In this document: positions 52,673-61,362 of the stretch, one piece after another
How the letters are laid out: every line of letters begins with the position of its first letter
Numbering within the stretch: position 1 is the stretch's first letter
NCBI GenBank assembly: GCA_964642175.1
Contig: CAZXOK010000007.1
Span: 94,770 to 158,769, forward strand
Direction of reading: 5' to 3'
DNA length: 64,000 nucleotides
Source: JANQGG01 sp964642175
Lineage (GTDB): Bacteria; Bacteroidota; Chlorobiia; Chlorobiales; Chloroherpetonaceae
Program-made: the position numbers and the translations under genes
The notes under the pieces: generated by a model
Told to the model about the DNA's origin: nothing
The model's database searches: none
Seen by the model: only the letters and a program-made list of their open reading frames with translations

Positions 52673-53458
52673 ATGAAGATAAAATATAAGGATACCGACC
52701 TGTGTAGCAAAAAAAGTTTCGGACAAAATTTTCTTCTGAACCAGAATATATCAAAAAAAATCGTGGATTCAGCGGAAATAACGCCGCACGATCATGTCCT
52801 TGAAATCGGTCCTGGTTTTGGCGCACTAACCAGGCTGATCCTTGAGAAAACCACTCACCTTACCGCCGTTGAACTGGATCCTGAACTGGCCGGATTTGTG
52901 CGCAAAGAACTTCCGGGTTGCTCGCTTATTGAACAGGATTTTTTAAAGGTTGATCTGGCCACAATCACCACTTCCCCGTTAAAGGTCCTCGGTAACATTC
53001 CTTACAACATCACCAGCCCGATCCTGTTTCATTTGATTGCACATCAATCGTCCCTGCACTCGGCCATCTTGATGATGCAGGATGAAGTGGCCGAGCGTAT
53101 TGCCGCCAAACCCCGCACCAAGGCCTACGGGATCTTATCGGTGCAATTGCAGACCTTTGCAACGGTTGAGTACCTGTTTAAGGTAAAAAAAGGCGTGTTT
53201 ATGCCTCGCCCGGATGTGGATAGCGCCGTCATCAAACTCACCTTTCCCGAAAAGCTGTCTGTAGCCGATACCGAACTGTTTCAAAAGCTGGTACGTACGG
53301 CATTTTCTAAACGGCGTAAAACGCTGGCCAATAATTTAAAAGGGGTGTTTGATTGCGGCGATCTGCCGGAAGCATTAGGTAAAAAGCGCGCCGAAGAGCT
53401 CAGCCCGGAGGAGTTTCAAAAGCTGGCCAATGGGTTTGCTGGAGAAACAAAAACATAA
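52673..53458 (+). CDS. rsmA: 16S rRNA adenine dimethyltransferase KsgA
   Basis: 261 residues. It dimethylates A1518/A1519 of 16S rRNA (E. coli numbering) in late ribosome assembly. Start block KKSFGQNFLLNQNISKKIV, SAM motif LEIGPGFGALTRLI, catalytic NIPYNITSPILFHL (variant of NLPYN) and C-terminal helices FSKRRKTLANNL. The length is normal. The start lies 50 bases from the divergent transketolase gene. A toxin-antitoxin pair lies convergent 15 bases after its stop. Confidence 0.96.
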   Translation: MKIKYKDTDLCSKKSFGQNFLLNQNISKKIVDSAEITPHDHVLEIGPGFGALTRLILEKTTHLTAVELDPELAGFVRKELPGCSLIEQDFLKVDLATITTSPLKVLGNIPYNITSPILFHLIAHQSSLHSAILMMQDEVAERIAAKPRTKAYGILSVQLQTFATVEYLFKVKKGVFMPRPDVDSAVIKLTFPEKLSVADTELFQKLVRTAFSKRRKTLANNLKGVFDCGDLPEALGKKRAEELSPEEFQKLANGFAGETKT

Positions 53459-53473
53459 TGATTTTGATATTCA

Positions 53474-53767
53474 CTACCTGATTTTTTGAGGATCCATTTT
53501 ATTATTGAACAAATACACGATTAAAATAACGTCCGCTTTTAATTCATAAAAAATGGTGCTCTGTTTACTTAAAACGGCTTTTCTTAATCTGGGTTGAAAC
53601 TGAGAAATCGGAAAAAGTTTTGGATGTTTTGAGATCAATCCAATTTGCTTGCTAAGTTTGTTTTTGAACCGCTTTATCTCTTTTTCTGTCCATTCTGATT
53701 TCAGATAAGCCAGAATGTCATCAAGGTTTCTCAATGACTCTTCTGACCATAAAATTTTATAATCCAT
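53474..53767 (-). CDS. RelE/ParE family toxin
   Basis: 97 residues from the ATG at 53767 (MDYKILWSEES); the frame extends to 53788 but the shorter start fits the family and an 11-base overlap with the antitoxin stop region. Pattern: first strand, WSEESLRNLDDILAYLKSEW helix, helix KRFKNKLSKQIGLISKHP, and beta strands RKAVLSKQSTIFYELKADVIL ending with LFNNKMDP. RelE/ParE toxins cleave mRNA at ribosomes or block gyrase. No decisive catalytic residue was checked. Encoded right behind its antitoxin. Confidence 0.82.
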   Translation of the reverse strand: MDYKILWSEESLRNLDDILAYLKSEWTEKEIKRFKNKLSKQIGLISKHPKLFPISQFQPRLRKAVLSKQSTIFYELKADVILIVYLFNNKMDPQKIR

Positions 53768-53984
53768 ACTTTTTACGGACTTGGTCATGAGGGATTACTT
53801 TTCCTTCATCAATGTCTTTAAGACCTCTCTCTATTCCTTGCATTTGTTCTTTGGTTAAGTCGTTCCACCAATCATTTTTTTGATTGCTTGAATCCTTAAC
53901 CACTTTGATATAATTAATGGTATCCTCATCGTCTAGTTTAGATAACCATTCAATCAACTCTAATTTAGTAGCTTCGTTCGCCAT
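53757..53984 (-). CDS. type II antitoxin for the RelE/ParE toxin
   Basis: 75 residues, MANEATKLELIEWLSKLDDE at the start, and C-terminal GIERGLKDIDEGKVIPHDQVRKKYGL, the ending typical of the small antitoxins paired with ParE-like toxins in Bacteroidota. It overlaps the toxin start by 11 bases, so the two are co-translated. The N-terminus should bind DNA, the C-terminus wrap the toxin. Not recognised as a named subfamily. Confidence 0.8.
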   Translation of the reverse strand: MANEATKLELIEWLSKLDDEDTINYIKVVKDSSNQKNDWWNDLTKEQMQGIERGLKDIDEGKVIPHDQVRKKYGL

Positions 53985-54205
53985 AATTATTCTTAATTAT
54001 TTACAAATATGCCTGCTATCTCTTATTCAGAACTCAATGTAATAAGTTTTAAAATGATTCCTATTTAAAGTGTGACTTTTATACTTTGTGAAAACCAACA
54101 CTAGTAAGACTTGCAGAACTGGTTAAAGTATTTCACAGTCTTGATGAAGTCTGATATCCTGAAATAAATTCAGGGTGAGTGATAAGTAAAATACGCTTCA
54201 TAGAA

Positions 54206-54245
54206 TGTCATCGCGAGCGACCAGAGAGAGCATGGTGATCCAGCC
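54206..54245. repeat. degenerate palindromic intergenic repeat, TCATTGCGAG-type
   Basis: The start TGTCATCGCGAGCGACC and the end GGTGATCCAGC are close to the TCATTGCGAG ... GCAATC elements found scattered in many bacterial genomes. Only one copy is visible here. Confidence 0.4.
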
Positions 54246-54299
54246 TTCAGCACGTCACAGATTTCTTTAGGGTATCCCTCAAAGCAAAGTTGAAATAAA

Positions 54300-54325
54300 A
54301 ATGGCAGGCATATTTGCCCGCCATT
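54300..54325 (-). terminator. intrinsic terminator
   Basis: Ten-bp stem AATGGCAGGC/GCCCGCCATT with one mismatch and a six-base loop, followed on the minus strand by TTTTTATTT. It lies 25 bases after the stop of the FGE-like gene. Confidence 0.75.
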
Positions 54326-54350
54326 GTGTTTAAGATCATGTATCACCGGT

Positions 54351-55406
54351 TTATAAAGACCCGGATCTGGCCACTCTGAATCCATTGGTTTTGCTTGATA
54401 TCTCTGCCGAATTATTGACATATTCATAACCAACACGTATGTAATAAGGATCATTTAAATAGCACCCCACGCGTGTTATGCGTTTTGTGCCTTTTGGAGT
54501 CTCGGTAAAACACCACTCATTTACATTGCCACTCATGTCGTAAAGGCCAAGTTTGTTAGGTAGTTTCTGCTTTACAGGTTGAACCTGGTTACCGCTTCCT
54601 AAATCGGAATTATCTAAATACCAGGAATAACTGCCAAACTCGGTTGAAAGCACCTGCCCACCCAGGATAGAACCATCATCATAACAGGCCCCGGTTTCAT
54701 CGCCGCTCACATGGTCGCCATACAGCCAGGTTGATCCATCAATATAGCGGGCCGCAAACTCCCACTCGCTGGATGAAGGAAGTCTGAATCCTGTTTTGGC
54801 GTCATTGGCAAACGTGTTATCATCAATCCATGTATCCGTGACACCGGTATAAACAATATTGACAGTGTTGCCATCGCTGATCTCGGTCAGCCAGTTACAA
54901 AACATGATCGCCCCGTACCAGGTCACTTCAACTAGCGGATGATTTTCAAATCCCGTTACCACACTAAACGAGCCCGACCCATCATATGCAATTTTAATAT
55001 CCGCCGCATCCAGTTCTAACAATTCCTGGCCCCCGAATTTTACAGTTGTGGTGCTCAGGCCGTTTGGATCCGATTCCGTTGCACTGAACTTACCCTGGTC
55101 ATAAGCCCATTGGAGAACTTTGGCCATAAGTTTGTTGGTAACTTCTGTTTCAGCAATAAAAAACTGCCTGCTCAGTTCAACGGTGGTGTCATCATCCACA
55201 CCAAACGGAAAGCTCACGGGTTTACTGGAGCTGTTTGCATAAACCAGGTCGAAACTGGTTGAATCTAAACTGATCGTGACTTTTTCACCTGCTCTATCCT
55301 TCGGATCAGAATCACCGACGCTGTTATCGTCGCAGGCAACTGAAAAAAGCAATACTGCAAGTAATACGGAAACGAGAGAGAACCGATTATTTGAAAGCAT
55401 AACCAT
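54351..55406 (-). CDS. formylglycine-generating-enzyme-like (SUMF1) lipoprotein
   Basis: 351 residues. Signal peptide with lipobox FSVAC (Cys at about residue 25), then a Ser/Asp-rich linker and an FGE-sulfatase domain. Family blocks are FIAETEVTNKLMAKVLQWAY, HPLVEVTWYGAIMFCNWL, TGFRLPSSSEWEFAARY, YDMSGNVNEWCF and the end SSKTNGFRVARSG. The family includes enzymes that oxidise Cys to formylglycine in sulfatases, and many members of unknown role; the RVGCYLND stretch replaces the usual GGSW, so the catalytic state is uncertain. No sulfatase gene is nearby. It follows sbcD in the same direction with 77 bases between. Confidence 0.82.
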   Translation of the reverse strand: MVMLSNNRFSLVSVLLAVLLFSVACDDNSVGDSDPKDRAGEKVTISLDSTSFDLVYANSSSKPVSFPFGVDDDTTVELSRQFFIAETEVTNKLMAKVLQWAYDQGKFSATESDPNGLSTTTVKFGGQELLELDAADIKIAYDGSGSFSVVTGFENHPLVEVTWYGAIMFCNWLTEISDGNTVNIVYTGVTDTWIDDNTFANDAKTGFRLPSSSEWEFAARYIDGSTWLYGDHVSGDETGACYDDGSILGGQVLSTEFGSYSWYLDNSDLGSGNQVQPVKQKLPNKLGLYDMSGNVNEWCFTETPKGTKRITRVGCYLNDPYYIRVGYEYVNNSAEISSKTNGFRVARSGSL

Positions 55407-55483
55407 TATCCTTTCAGTTAGTGTTTTGCTGATAAGATTGTTTTTGATAAGCCTGAGTCTTTAAAAAGATACGTGATGTAAAA

Positions 55484-56731
55484 TCAAGTCTTTTCCTGGC
55501 CCGATTCAAATTCATTCATCAACTCATCCGCCAGGCGCAGGACATTTTCCTTGTTATTTTTCATGCGTTGGTCGTTCTCAATAAAAGCGTCCAGGGCCTC
55601 CTTTACCGAGAGTGTTTTCGTAAAACCCGGCTGGCGAATGCGGTTGGTTTTCTCAGCCACATCCAATTGGATCTGGGTGATTAAAAACGCGCTGGAGAGC
55701 GCTGATTTAATATCAGCCAGAACAATGTCGGATTTCTGAGCCTCGTTGCAACGCACCTTCATGCGCACCACACTATCGCAGATTTCTTGACTCTGGCATT
55801 TGGCCAGGATTGCGCTCATCGGATCGGACGCTCCGGTTACATCAAGCTCAATCGAGACAAATGGCCGTGCCGGTGTCTGGATGTGGTGATATCTGACCCC
55901 GTTGTGCTGATCAATATTAACTTCAACAAATCCTTTGGGCTGCTGCCACTCGTTAAAACTGATCCGCTCCGGGCTTCCCGAATAGACCACCGGGGGCTGC
56001 TGCCCCTCGTTTAAGTCCTGGTGCTTATGAATATGGCCCAGCGCCACGTATTGAAATGCTTCTTTAGCCAGGCTGGAGACCGAAAACAAGGGATCTTTTG
56101 TCAGGAGGGTTTGTCGCTCTGAATTCTCGGTGATCACAGCCGTATCCAGGTGCAGATGCCCGGCTAAAATCAGCGGCATGCCGGGCGGTGTTTGCCGGAG
56201 CTCTTCGGCTTTAAGTGAGATAAACTCCACGTAAATTTCATGAATTTTATCGCGCAGTTCTTCGGGAGAAAGCTCGGCAAATTCTTTTTTGGAAAAAATA
56301 TTGCTCTTAACCGGCCAGGGCAAGCCAATAATTCGAACAGGGCCGCTGTGGGTTTGAATATCGAATGCGCCGGGTTTGGAGATCAGGGTCACATTGCTGA
56401 GCAGATCGCCATAAATCTGCAAGGCATGGGCTTTTCCATACGCAAACGGGTGATCGTGATTGCCCACCAGCATCACAATGGGTATTTGAGCCTCACAAAG
56501 TGGTTTCAGACATTCCGAAAAGATGTTCTGCTCGGTCGGGCTGGGGGTGGCATCCCGGAACGCATCCCCGCAAAACAGGAACAGATCAATGTGATGATCC
56601 ACGGCATAACGCGTCATGAACTCGAAAGCGCGCTTAAAGTCCAGCAACCGTGAATTGAGTCCGGTTTTAGCATCCAACTTGCCGTGCGTGGTGTAGCCGA
56701 CATGAATATCGGCGGTATGGAGTATTTTCAT
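55484..56731 (-). CDS. sbcD: nuclease SbcD-type DNA repair protein
   Basis: 415 residues. N-terminal calcineurin-like phosphoesterase with the metal motifs HTADIHVG, LFCGDAFRD, VGNHDHPF and LAGHLHLDT, and HIHKHQ further on, the order found in SbcD/Mre11. The C-terminal about 150 residues carry the capping region. SbcD pairs with SbcC to cut hairpins and DNA ends. No sbcC gene follows here; the next gene downstream is the lipoprotein. A partner elsewhere is expected. Confidence 0.88.
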   Translation of the reverse strand: MKILHTADIHVGYTTHGKLDAKTGLNSRLLDFKRAFEFMTRYAVDHHIDLFLFCGDAFRDATPSPTEQNIFSECLKPLCEAQIPIVMLVGNHDHPFAYGKAHALQIYGDLLSNVTLISKPGAFDIQTHSGPVRIIGLPWPVKSNIFSKKEFAELSPEELRDKIHEIYVEFISLKAEELRQTPPGMPLILAGHLHLDTAVITENSERQTLLTKDPLFSVSSLAKEAFQYVALGHIHKHQDLNEGQQPPVVYSGSPERISFNEWQQPKGFVEVNIDQHNGVRYHHIQTPARPFVSIELDVTGASDPMSAILAKCQSQEICDSVVRMKVRCNEAQKSDIVLADIKSALSSAFLITQIQLDVAEKTNRIRQPGFTKTLSVKEALDAFIENDQRMKNNKENVLRLADELMNEFESGQEKT

Positions 56732-56862
56732 AATGTTTGGCGCTCATTTCTGGTTTATAACCAATTTCGGCCAAAGCGCCAAATCAGATCGCTGCGCTTT
56801 CGGAGGGCCTTCCCGGTTTGCCAGATGAATTGAATTTCAGCGGGTTCTTTGTAACTTTAAAC

Positions 56863-57534
56863 ATGACAAATCAATCCCTGAACATTTCCATGAGATCGGT
56901 GAGAACGCTCAGTGCTGTTGTTATGGTTTGCTGCCTGTGTGGCGCGCTCTTCTTCTATGGCAGGCCTCAGTCTGAGCGGCAAGCCCGTATTAAGTCCCCT
57001 GAAACCATAACGTTACAACCCCTTCTCGAGTGCCACAATGGTGATCTGGTCTTTCGCCGCGGAGAGAGTTTTACCAGCCGCGTTGTGCTGGCCTGCGATC
57101 CGGAAGCTGTTTTTTCGCATGTGGGGATGGTTTATAAAACCCGTAACCAGGTAATGGTGATCCACGCTGTACCCGGTGAGCAACCCCCCGGAAAAAAACA
57201 GCCCCTGAAGTGTGAACCGCTTGAAAGCTTTTTAAAAGGTGATCTGGCCATCGATTATCGCATTTGCCGTATAAGGCACGAGCATCGCAATGCGGCCCGG
57301 GCAGCTGCTGAAATCGCCCATTCGTTTTTCATAAACGGATATTGGTTTGATGATAAATTCGACCTGGCCACCCCGAAAGCGCTCTATTGCACCGAACTGG
57401 TCTGGAAAGCGTATCAGAAAGCCGGCCTGGAACTGCTTTCAGAGCAGGACTTTTCTCAGGCACCCTTTTCCAACTCCCGGATCATCTACCCCAGCGCATT
57501 TTTTCAATCCGGCTATTTTGCTTCTGCCCGATAA
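56863..57534 (+). CDS. YiiX/YebB-like permuted papain-fold hydrolase
   Basis: 223 residues from the ATG at 56863; an ATG at 56890 and a TTG at 56818 are alternatives. It has an N-terminal signal or anchor (VVMVCCLCGALFFYG), then the C40-like permuted papain domain: LECHNGDLVFRRGESF at the start, SHVGMVYKTRNQVMVIHAVPGE with the His, and LYCTELVWKAYQKAG with the catalytic Cys. Such proteins (YiiX family) cut peptide or amide bonds, possibly in murein or lipoproteins. The next gene starts 22 bases later, so it forms an operon with the DUF4878 lipoprotein. Confidence 0.85.
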   Translation: MTNQSLNISMRSVRTLSAVVMVCCLCGALFFYGRPQSERQARIKSPETITLQPLLECHNGDLVFRRGESFTSRVVLACDPEAVFSHVGMVYKTRNQVMVIHAVPGEQPPGKKQPLKCEPLESFLKGDLAIDYRICRIRHEHRNAARAAAEIAHSFFINGYWFDDKFDLATPKALYCTELVWKAYQKAGLELLSEQDFSQAPFSNSRIIYPSAFFQSGYFASAR

Positions 57535-57556
57535 ATCCTTTAACTCTAACACTATT

Positions 57557-57964
57557 ATGACTTCACAACTTTCATTTTCAAGGCTCTGCTCAGTTTTTGG
57601 CCTGTTCATCCTTAGCTTAGCCTGCAGCAGCTATCCTTCAACACCCGGCGAAACCGCCAGGCTTTTTACCGAAACCTTTGCCAATGGTGATATTGAGGGG
57701 GCTGTTGAAATGATTGCGGCCATGGACCAGGCCAAACCCGAAGAGAAGAAAAAGCTAACAGACTTTCTTACAAAAGCCCACACCGATATCCAGCAGCGGC
57801 ATCAGGGGGTTAAATCCGTGGAGATTCTCAAAGAAGAGATCACGGATAATGGCAACCGGGCCACCGTAGTTTTAAAAATCAATTACAACGATGGCGCCAG
57901 TGATGAAGACACTCACCGGCTGGTTAAGAAAGATGGACGTTGGAAAATGGTGATGGCCAAGTAA
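57557..57964 (+). CDS. DUF4878-type small lipoprotein
   Basis: 135 residues from the ATG at 57557 (MTSQLSFSRLCS), with signal peptide and lipobox LSLAC (about residue 22). The rest has an NTF2-like arrangement (TARLFTETFANGDIEGAVEMI ... NGNRATVVLKINYNDGASDEDTHRLVKKDGRWKMVM), the pattern of the DUF4878 family. Role unknown; often in operons with hydrolases. A longer open frame starts upstream inside the preceding gene and is not favoured. A terminator lies eight bases after the stop. Confidence 0.8.
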   Translation: MTSQLSFSRLCSVFGLFILSLACSSYPSTPGETARLFTETFANGDIEGAVEMIAAMDQAKPEEKKKLTDFLTKAHTDIQQRHQGVKSVEILKEEITDNGNRATVVLKINYNDGASDEDTHRLVKKDGRWKMVMAK

Positions 57965-57972
57965 ACAAAAAA

Positions 57973-57991
57973 CGCCCGGCTTAACCGGGCG
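57973..57991. terminator. intrinsic terminator, strongest for htpG
   Basis: CGCCCGG, loop CTTAA, CCGGGCG: a seven-bp GC stem with a T-run on the minus strand behind htpG, and a weaker T-rich tail on the plus strand behind the lipoprotein gene. Confidence 0.82.
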
Positions 57992-58026
57992 CTTGTATTT
58001 AAAAATGGACAACTGAAGCAAAAGCC

Positions 58027-59892
58027 TTACTTGGTGGCTTCCAGCATCAGGTCGTTCATACGGCTGACATAATCGGTTGGTGACTCCAACTGACCATCCA
58101 AGAGCATGGCGCCTTCAAACAACTGCATGATGCAATTGCGAAGTTTTGGATCGGTAGAGCTGGCCATGTTGAGCTTGGAGAGGTTCTTGATCAGCGGATG
58201 CGACATATTCACCTCCATGATCTTCTTGGACTTCTGCTGCTGCTCCTGGCTCATCATCTGCATCAGGCGTTCCATCTGCGGATCCATGGCGTCCTTTCCG
58301 GCAACCAGTGTGGCCGGTGAACTCACCAGTCTCTTAGATTCGACCACATCTTCCACCTTGTCTTTCAGCGTATCTTTAAAGACTTCCAACAGGGATTTGG
58401 AGAGCGAATCACTCAGTTTTTCCTCATCTCCTTTGGCTTCGTCCTTGATGTCCAGTTCAGCTTTATCAATGGATTTAAAGGCTTTCTTTTCATACTCATT
58501 CAGGGTTGGGACAATAAATACATCCACCGGTTCGTGCAGGAGAAGTACTTCCAGGTCGTTTTGTTTGAAGTATTCCAGGTTTGGATTGCGCTCCAGCTGA
58601 TTGCGGTCTTCGCCGGAAATGTAGTAGATCTCTTTTTGATCGTCCTTCATGCGCTCAACATACTCTTTCAGCGAGATCATCTCACCCGGCTGGGTTTTGG
58701 TGGTTTCAAACCGCAACAGATTCATGAGCTTATCGCGATTGGTGAAATCCATATTTACCCCCTGCTTAAAGAGCGGGCCGAATTCCTTGTAGAAGGTCTC
58801 GAATTTACCTTTATCGTTTTTTGAGAGATCTTCCAGCCAACCGAGGACTTTGCTTGTGAGCACCTGGTTGATCTTGGTCATGACCGGGCTGGATTGGGCG
58901 ACTTCGCGGGAAACATTCAACGGCAGGTCTTCGGTATCCACCACGCCTTTTAAGAAGCGCATGTACTCGGGCAACAGGTCTTTGCAGTCGTCCTGGATCA
59001 TCACCTTATTGACATACAAGTGCAGGGATTTTTCTTCCTGAATTCGCATCAATCCCATTGGCGCTGTTTTCGGGATGAACAACAGCGCTTTGAACGATAC
59101 GCGCCCTTCCAGCGAGATGGCCAGGTGATCCAGGGGCTCCTGGTAGTCGTTAGAGACAAATTTGTAAAACTCGTTGAGTTCGTCTTCTTTTTGCTCATTT
59201 TTAGATTTTTGCCACAACGCCTGAACGCTGTTGATCTGCTCCTTGCCCAGGTAGATCGGAAAATCCACAAAATTTGAGTATTTCTTGATCACGCTCTGCA
59301 CCTGCCAGTCTTCGGCAAAATCTTTGTGCTCGTCTTTGAGCTTAAAGGAAATTTTGGTACCACGGGTTGGTTTATCAATTTCTTCGATAGTGAAACTGGA
59401 CTCGCCTTTGGATTTCCAGCGATACCCTTTGGAATCACTGGCCGCGTGCCGGGTTTCGATGGTCACTTCATCGGTAACCATAAACACCGAGTAAAAGCCC
59501 ACACCAAACTGCCCGATCAGGTTGCCGTCCAGGGCTTTTTTCTGCTCCTTGATAGCACTTAAAAACTCCAGCGTACCCGATTTGGCAACGGTTCCAATGT
59601 TCTTGATAAGCTCATCCTTGGTCATGCCCACACCAGAGTCTTCAATCGAAAAAAGCTGTTTGTCTTTATCGATCGCAATCTTAATGCTGAGTTCCTTATC
59701 GGCATCCAGAATCTCCTTGTCGGTGATCTGTTGAAAACGGATTTTATTGAGGGCATCGGCCGAGTTGGAGATCAACTCCCTCAGAAAGACCTCGGGGTGA
59801 GTGTAAAGTGAATGGACGATCAAATGAAGCAACTGCTTCATTTCGGCCTGGTAATTAAATTCCTGAATATGTTCTGCTGTGGAATCAGACAT
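58027..59892 (-). CDS. htpG: molecular chaperone HtpG (bacterial Hsp90)
   Basis: 621 residues (E. coli 624). N-terminal GHKL ATPase: EVFLRELISNSADALNKIRF, IEDSGVGMTKDELI, GTVAKSGT and GQFGVGFYSVFMV; middle domain with PLNVSREVAQ near 335-344; and C-terminal dimerisation with MSHPLIKNL. It folds and remodels client proteins in the cytosol, with ATP. Monocistronic, with its own terminator. No CIRCE or other heat-shock operator was recognised upstream. Confidence 0.97.
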   Translation of the reverse strand: MSDSTAEHIQEFNYQAEMKQLLHLIVHSLYTHPEVFLRELISNSADALNKIRFQQITDKEILDADKELSIKIAIDKDKQLFSIEDSGVGMTKDELIKNIGTVAKSGTLEFLSAIKEQKKALDGNLIGQFGVGFYSVFMVTDEVTIETRHAASDSKGYRWKSKGESSFTIEEIDKPTRGTKISFKLKDEHKDFAEDWQVQSVIKKYSNFVDFPIYLGKEQINSVQALWQKSKNEQKEDELNEFYKFVSNDYQEPLDHLAISLEGRVSFKALLFIPKTAPMGLMRIQEEKSLHLYVNKVMIQDDCKDLLPEYMRFLKGVVDTEDLPLNVSREVAQSSPVMTKINQVLTSKVLGWLEDLSKNDKGKFETFYKEFGPLFKQGVNMDFTNRDKLMNLLRFETTKTQPGEMISLKEYVERMKDDQKEIYYISGEDRNQLERNPNLEYFKQNDLEVLLLHEPVDVFIVPTLNEYEKKAFKSIDKAELDIKDEAKGDEEKLSDSLSKSLLEVFKDTLKDKVEDVVESKRLVSSPATLVAGKDAMDPQMERLMQMMSQEQQQKSKKIMEVNMSHPLIKNLSKLNMASSTDPKLRNCIMQLFEGAMLLDGQLESPTDYVSRMNDLMLEATK

Positions 59893-60138
59893 AACTTGTC
59901 TCTCCTTTCGTTAAACTTAATCTTAATGTTAAAATTAAATAGGTTACCACGTGTGAGTTTTTTTGCGGGGCAATTATACATTTTTTTCTCAAGACCAACA
60001 AGCGTAATGTGCCGTCGCAGTGATTTTTATAGTTTTAATATAAAAGTTTAGAGATACCTGCTTTCACCTATATGATATATCATGCTGAACCTGCCGGAGC
60101 CAATCCAAAGCACTCATTGCAATTTCCTCAAATAAAAA

Positions 60139-60169
60139 AAGCTACAGACCTCTTGAAGACCTGCGGCTT
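60139..60169 (-). terminator. candidate intrinsic terminator
   Basis: Imperfect stem between AAGCTACAGACCT and AGACCTGCGGCTT with G-T pairs, five-base loop, and seven Ts on the minus strand behind the pspA-like gene. Confidence 0.5.
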
Positions 60170-60194
60170 ATGAACGGTATTTTGTTTTCCCAAC

Positions 60195-60908
60195 CTAGGC
60201 AGAAGGCAACATGCCCATCTTTTTCTTGAGCTCCAGTAACGAGTCGGAGGCTTCGGTACTTGAGGCGCCTTCAAGGGCTTTGTTGATCTTTTCATCGGTG
60301 CTGGCCGTTGAATCACTGATCTGGCCATAGGCTTCGGCCAAAGACTCTTCTTCCTGAACCTTGTCTTTCATTTTTTCAAGCATGGCTACAGTGCCGGATG
60401 AATCCACATTAGAAAGCTGTTTGTTGATCTTTTTCATGGATTCGGCCGTACGAGCGCGGGCACGCAGCGTTACCAGTTCGTTTTCGTACTTGGTGATGGT
60501 ATTTTTCAGCTTAGCCACTTTCCCATTCAACTGATCGGCCATTTGCTGCTGGCTTACATGATCGGCCTGCAAAGATTTGGCCCGGCCTTCGGCTTCGGTT
60601 TTCTTAGTCAAGGCCTCGGTAGCCAGTGTTTCGGCTTCCGACATATCCATATCACCGCTTTGGGCTTTTTGCAACAGCATCATGGCTTTGCGTTCATAAT
60701 CAGCGGAAGCTTTTTGCTGATCGTCGGCATCTTTTTTCAAACGAATGGCCGTGGCTTTTACCTGGGCCAGGCTTTGCATGGCCTGACTCAGATCGTTTTT
60801 CAGATCGCGAATACCCTGCTCGGTCAGTTTAATCGGGTCTTCCAATTGATCGGCTATAGAATGCGCTTCGGACTGCGCCATTTTAAAAATACGTTGGAAT
60901 AATTTCAT
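60195..60908 (-). CDS. pspA: PspA/IM30 (Vipp1) family protein
   Basis: 237 residues of long coiled-coil helices with the IM30 start (MKLFQRIFKMAQSEAHSIADQLEDPIKLTEQGIRDLKNDL). It assembles on the inner membrane face and repairs or protects it under envelope stress. The heptad pattern continues to residue 180, and a helical tail (AYGQISDSTASTDEKI) follows. It is the third gene of a three-gene group behind a J-domain gene and a YbjN-like gene, an arrangement which suggests a local membrane-stress operon. No sigma-54 promoter or pspF is visible. Confidence 0.93.
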   Translation of the reverse strand: MKLFQRIFKMAQSEAHSIADQLEDPIKLTEQGIRDLKNDLSQAMQSLAQVKATAIRLKKDADDQQKASADYERKAMMLLQKAQSGDMDMSEAETLATEALTKKTEAEGRAKSLQADHVSQQQMADQLNGKVAKLKNTITKYENELVTLRARARTAESMKKINKQLSNVDSSGTVAMLEKMKDKVQEEESLAEAYGQISDSTASTDEKINKALEGASSTEASDSLLELKKKMGMLPSA

Positions 60909-60944
60909 GACTTCTCCTTTAACCTTGAGGTTGTTATGGGTTGA

Positions 60945-61334
60945 TTATACATATTTCAATAACTGGCTACTGTGTTCGGCCATGGCCAATGACAAAGCTT
61001 CAATAGAAGCTTCCAGCTCATTAAAGTCCAGGTTTTCAAGCTGCAGGGTATCGCGGAACAAGACCCGTTTTTCTTCTTCGTCAATGGCAAATGCTCCATG
61101 AACCAGCGAGCGATTCATTTTCAGCAAGGAAGTATAAAGGTCTTTGGGATCGGCAGGAACCGACATAATCACCTGCTCCAGGATCAGAATGGGATCCTCG
61201 CAGTCAATGACCAGGTTTTTGATGCCGTTTTCTTCATCTTCGACGATCACCAGTTCTTCCGGCTCGTCTTCATGGGTGATTTTAAGGTCCATATCCAGGA
61301 CATAACTTTTCACCAATTCAAATTTTTCTGACAT
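60945..61334 (-). CDS. YbjN-like small chaperone-fold protein
   Basis: 129 residues with the YbjN/type III secretion chaperone-like pattern: N-terminal strand-helix, the LLKMNRSLVHGAFAIDEEEKRVLFRDTL core and an alpha-helical end with EASIEALSLAMAEHSSQL. No export signal. Members bind proteins or act in stress responses; no enzyme motif is present. Its gene starts 28 bases after the J-domain gene and is followed by pspA 36 bases later, so the three are probably co-transcribed. Confidence 0.72.
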   Translation of the reverse strand: MSEKFELVKSYVLDMDLKITHEDEPEELVIVEDEENGIKNLVIDCEDPILILEQVIMSVPADPKDLYTSLLKMNRSLVHGAFAIDEEEKRVLFRDTLQLENLDFNELEASIEALSLAMAEHSSQLLKYV

Positions 61335-61362
61335 GGTTTTTAAGGTTTGATTTAAATAATAA

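Larger units (their letters stand above)
53985..54350. other. intergenic with repeat-like element and terminator
   Basis: 366 bases without a supported gene. It contains a short repeat-like piece at 54206-54245 and the terminator of the lipoprotein gene at 54300-54325. A 94-codon frame at 54170-54454 overlaps the real gene and looks non-coding. Confidence 0.5.
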
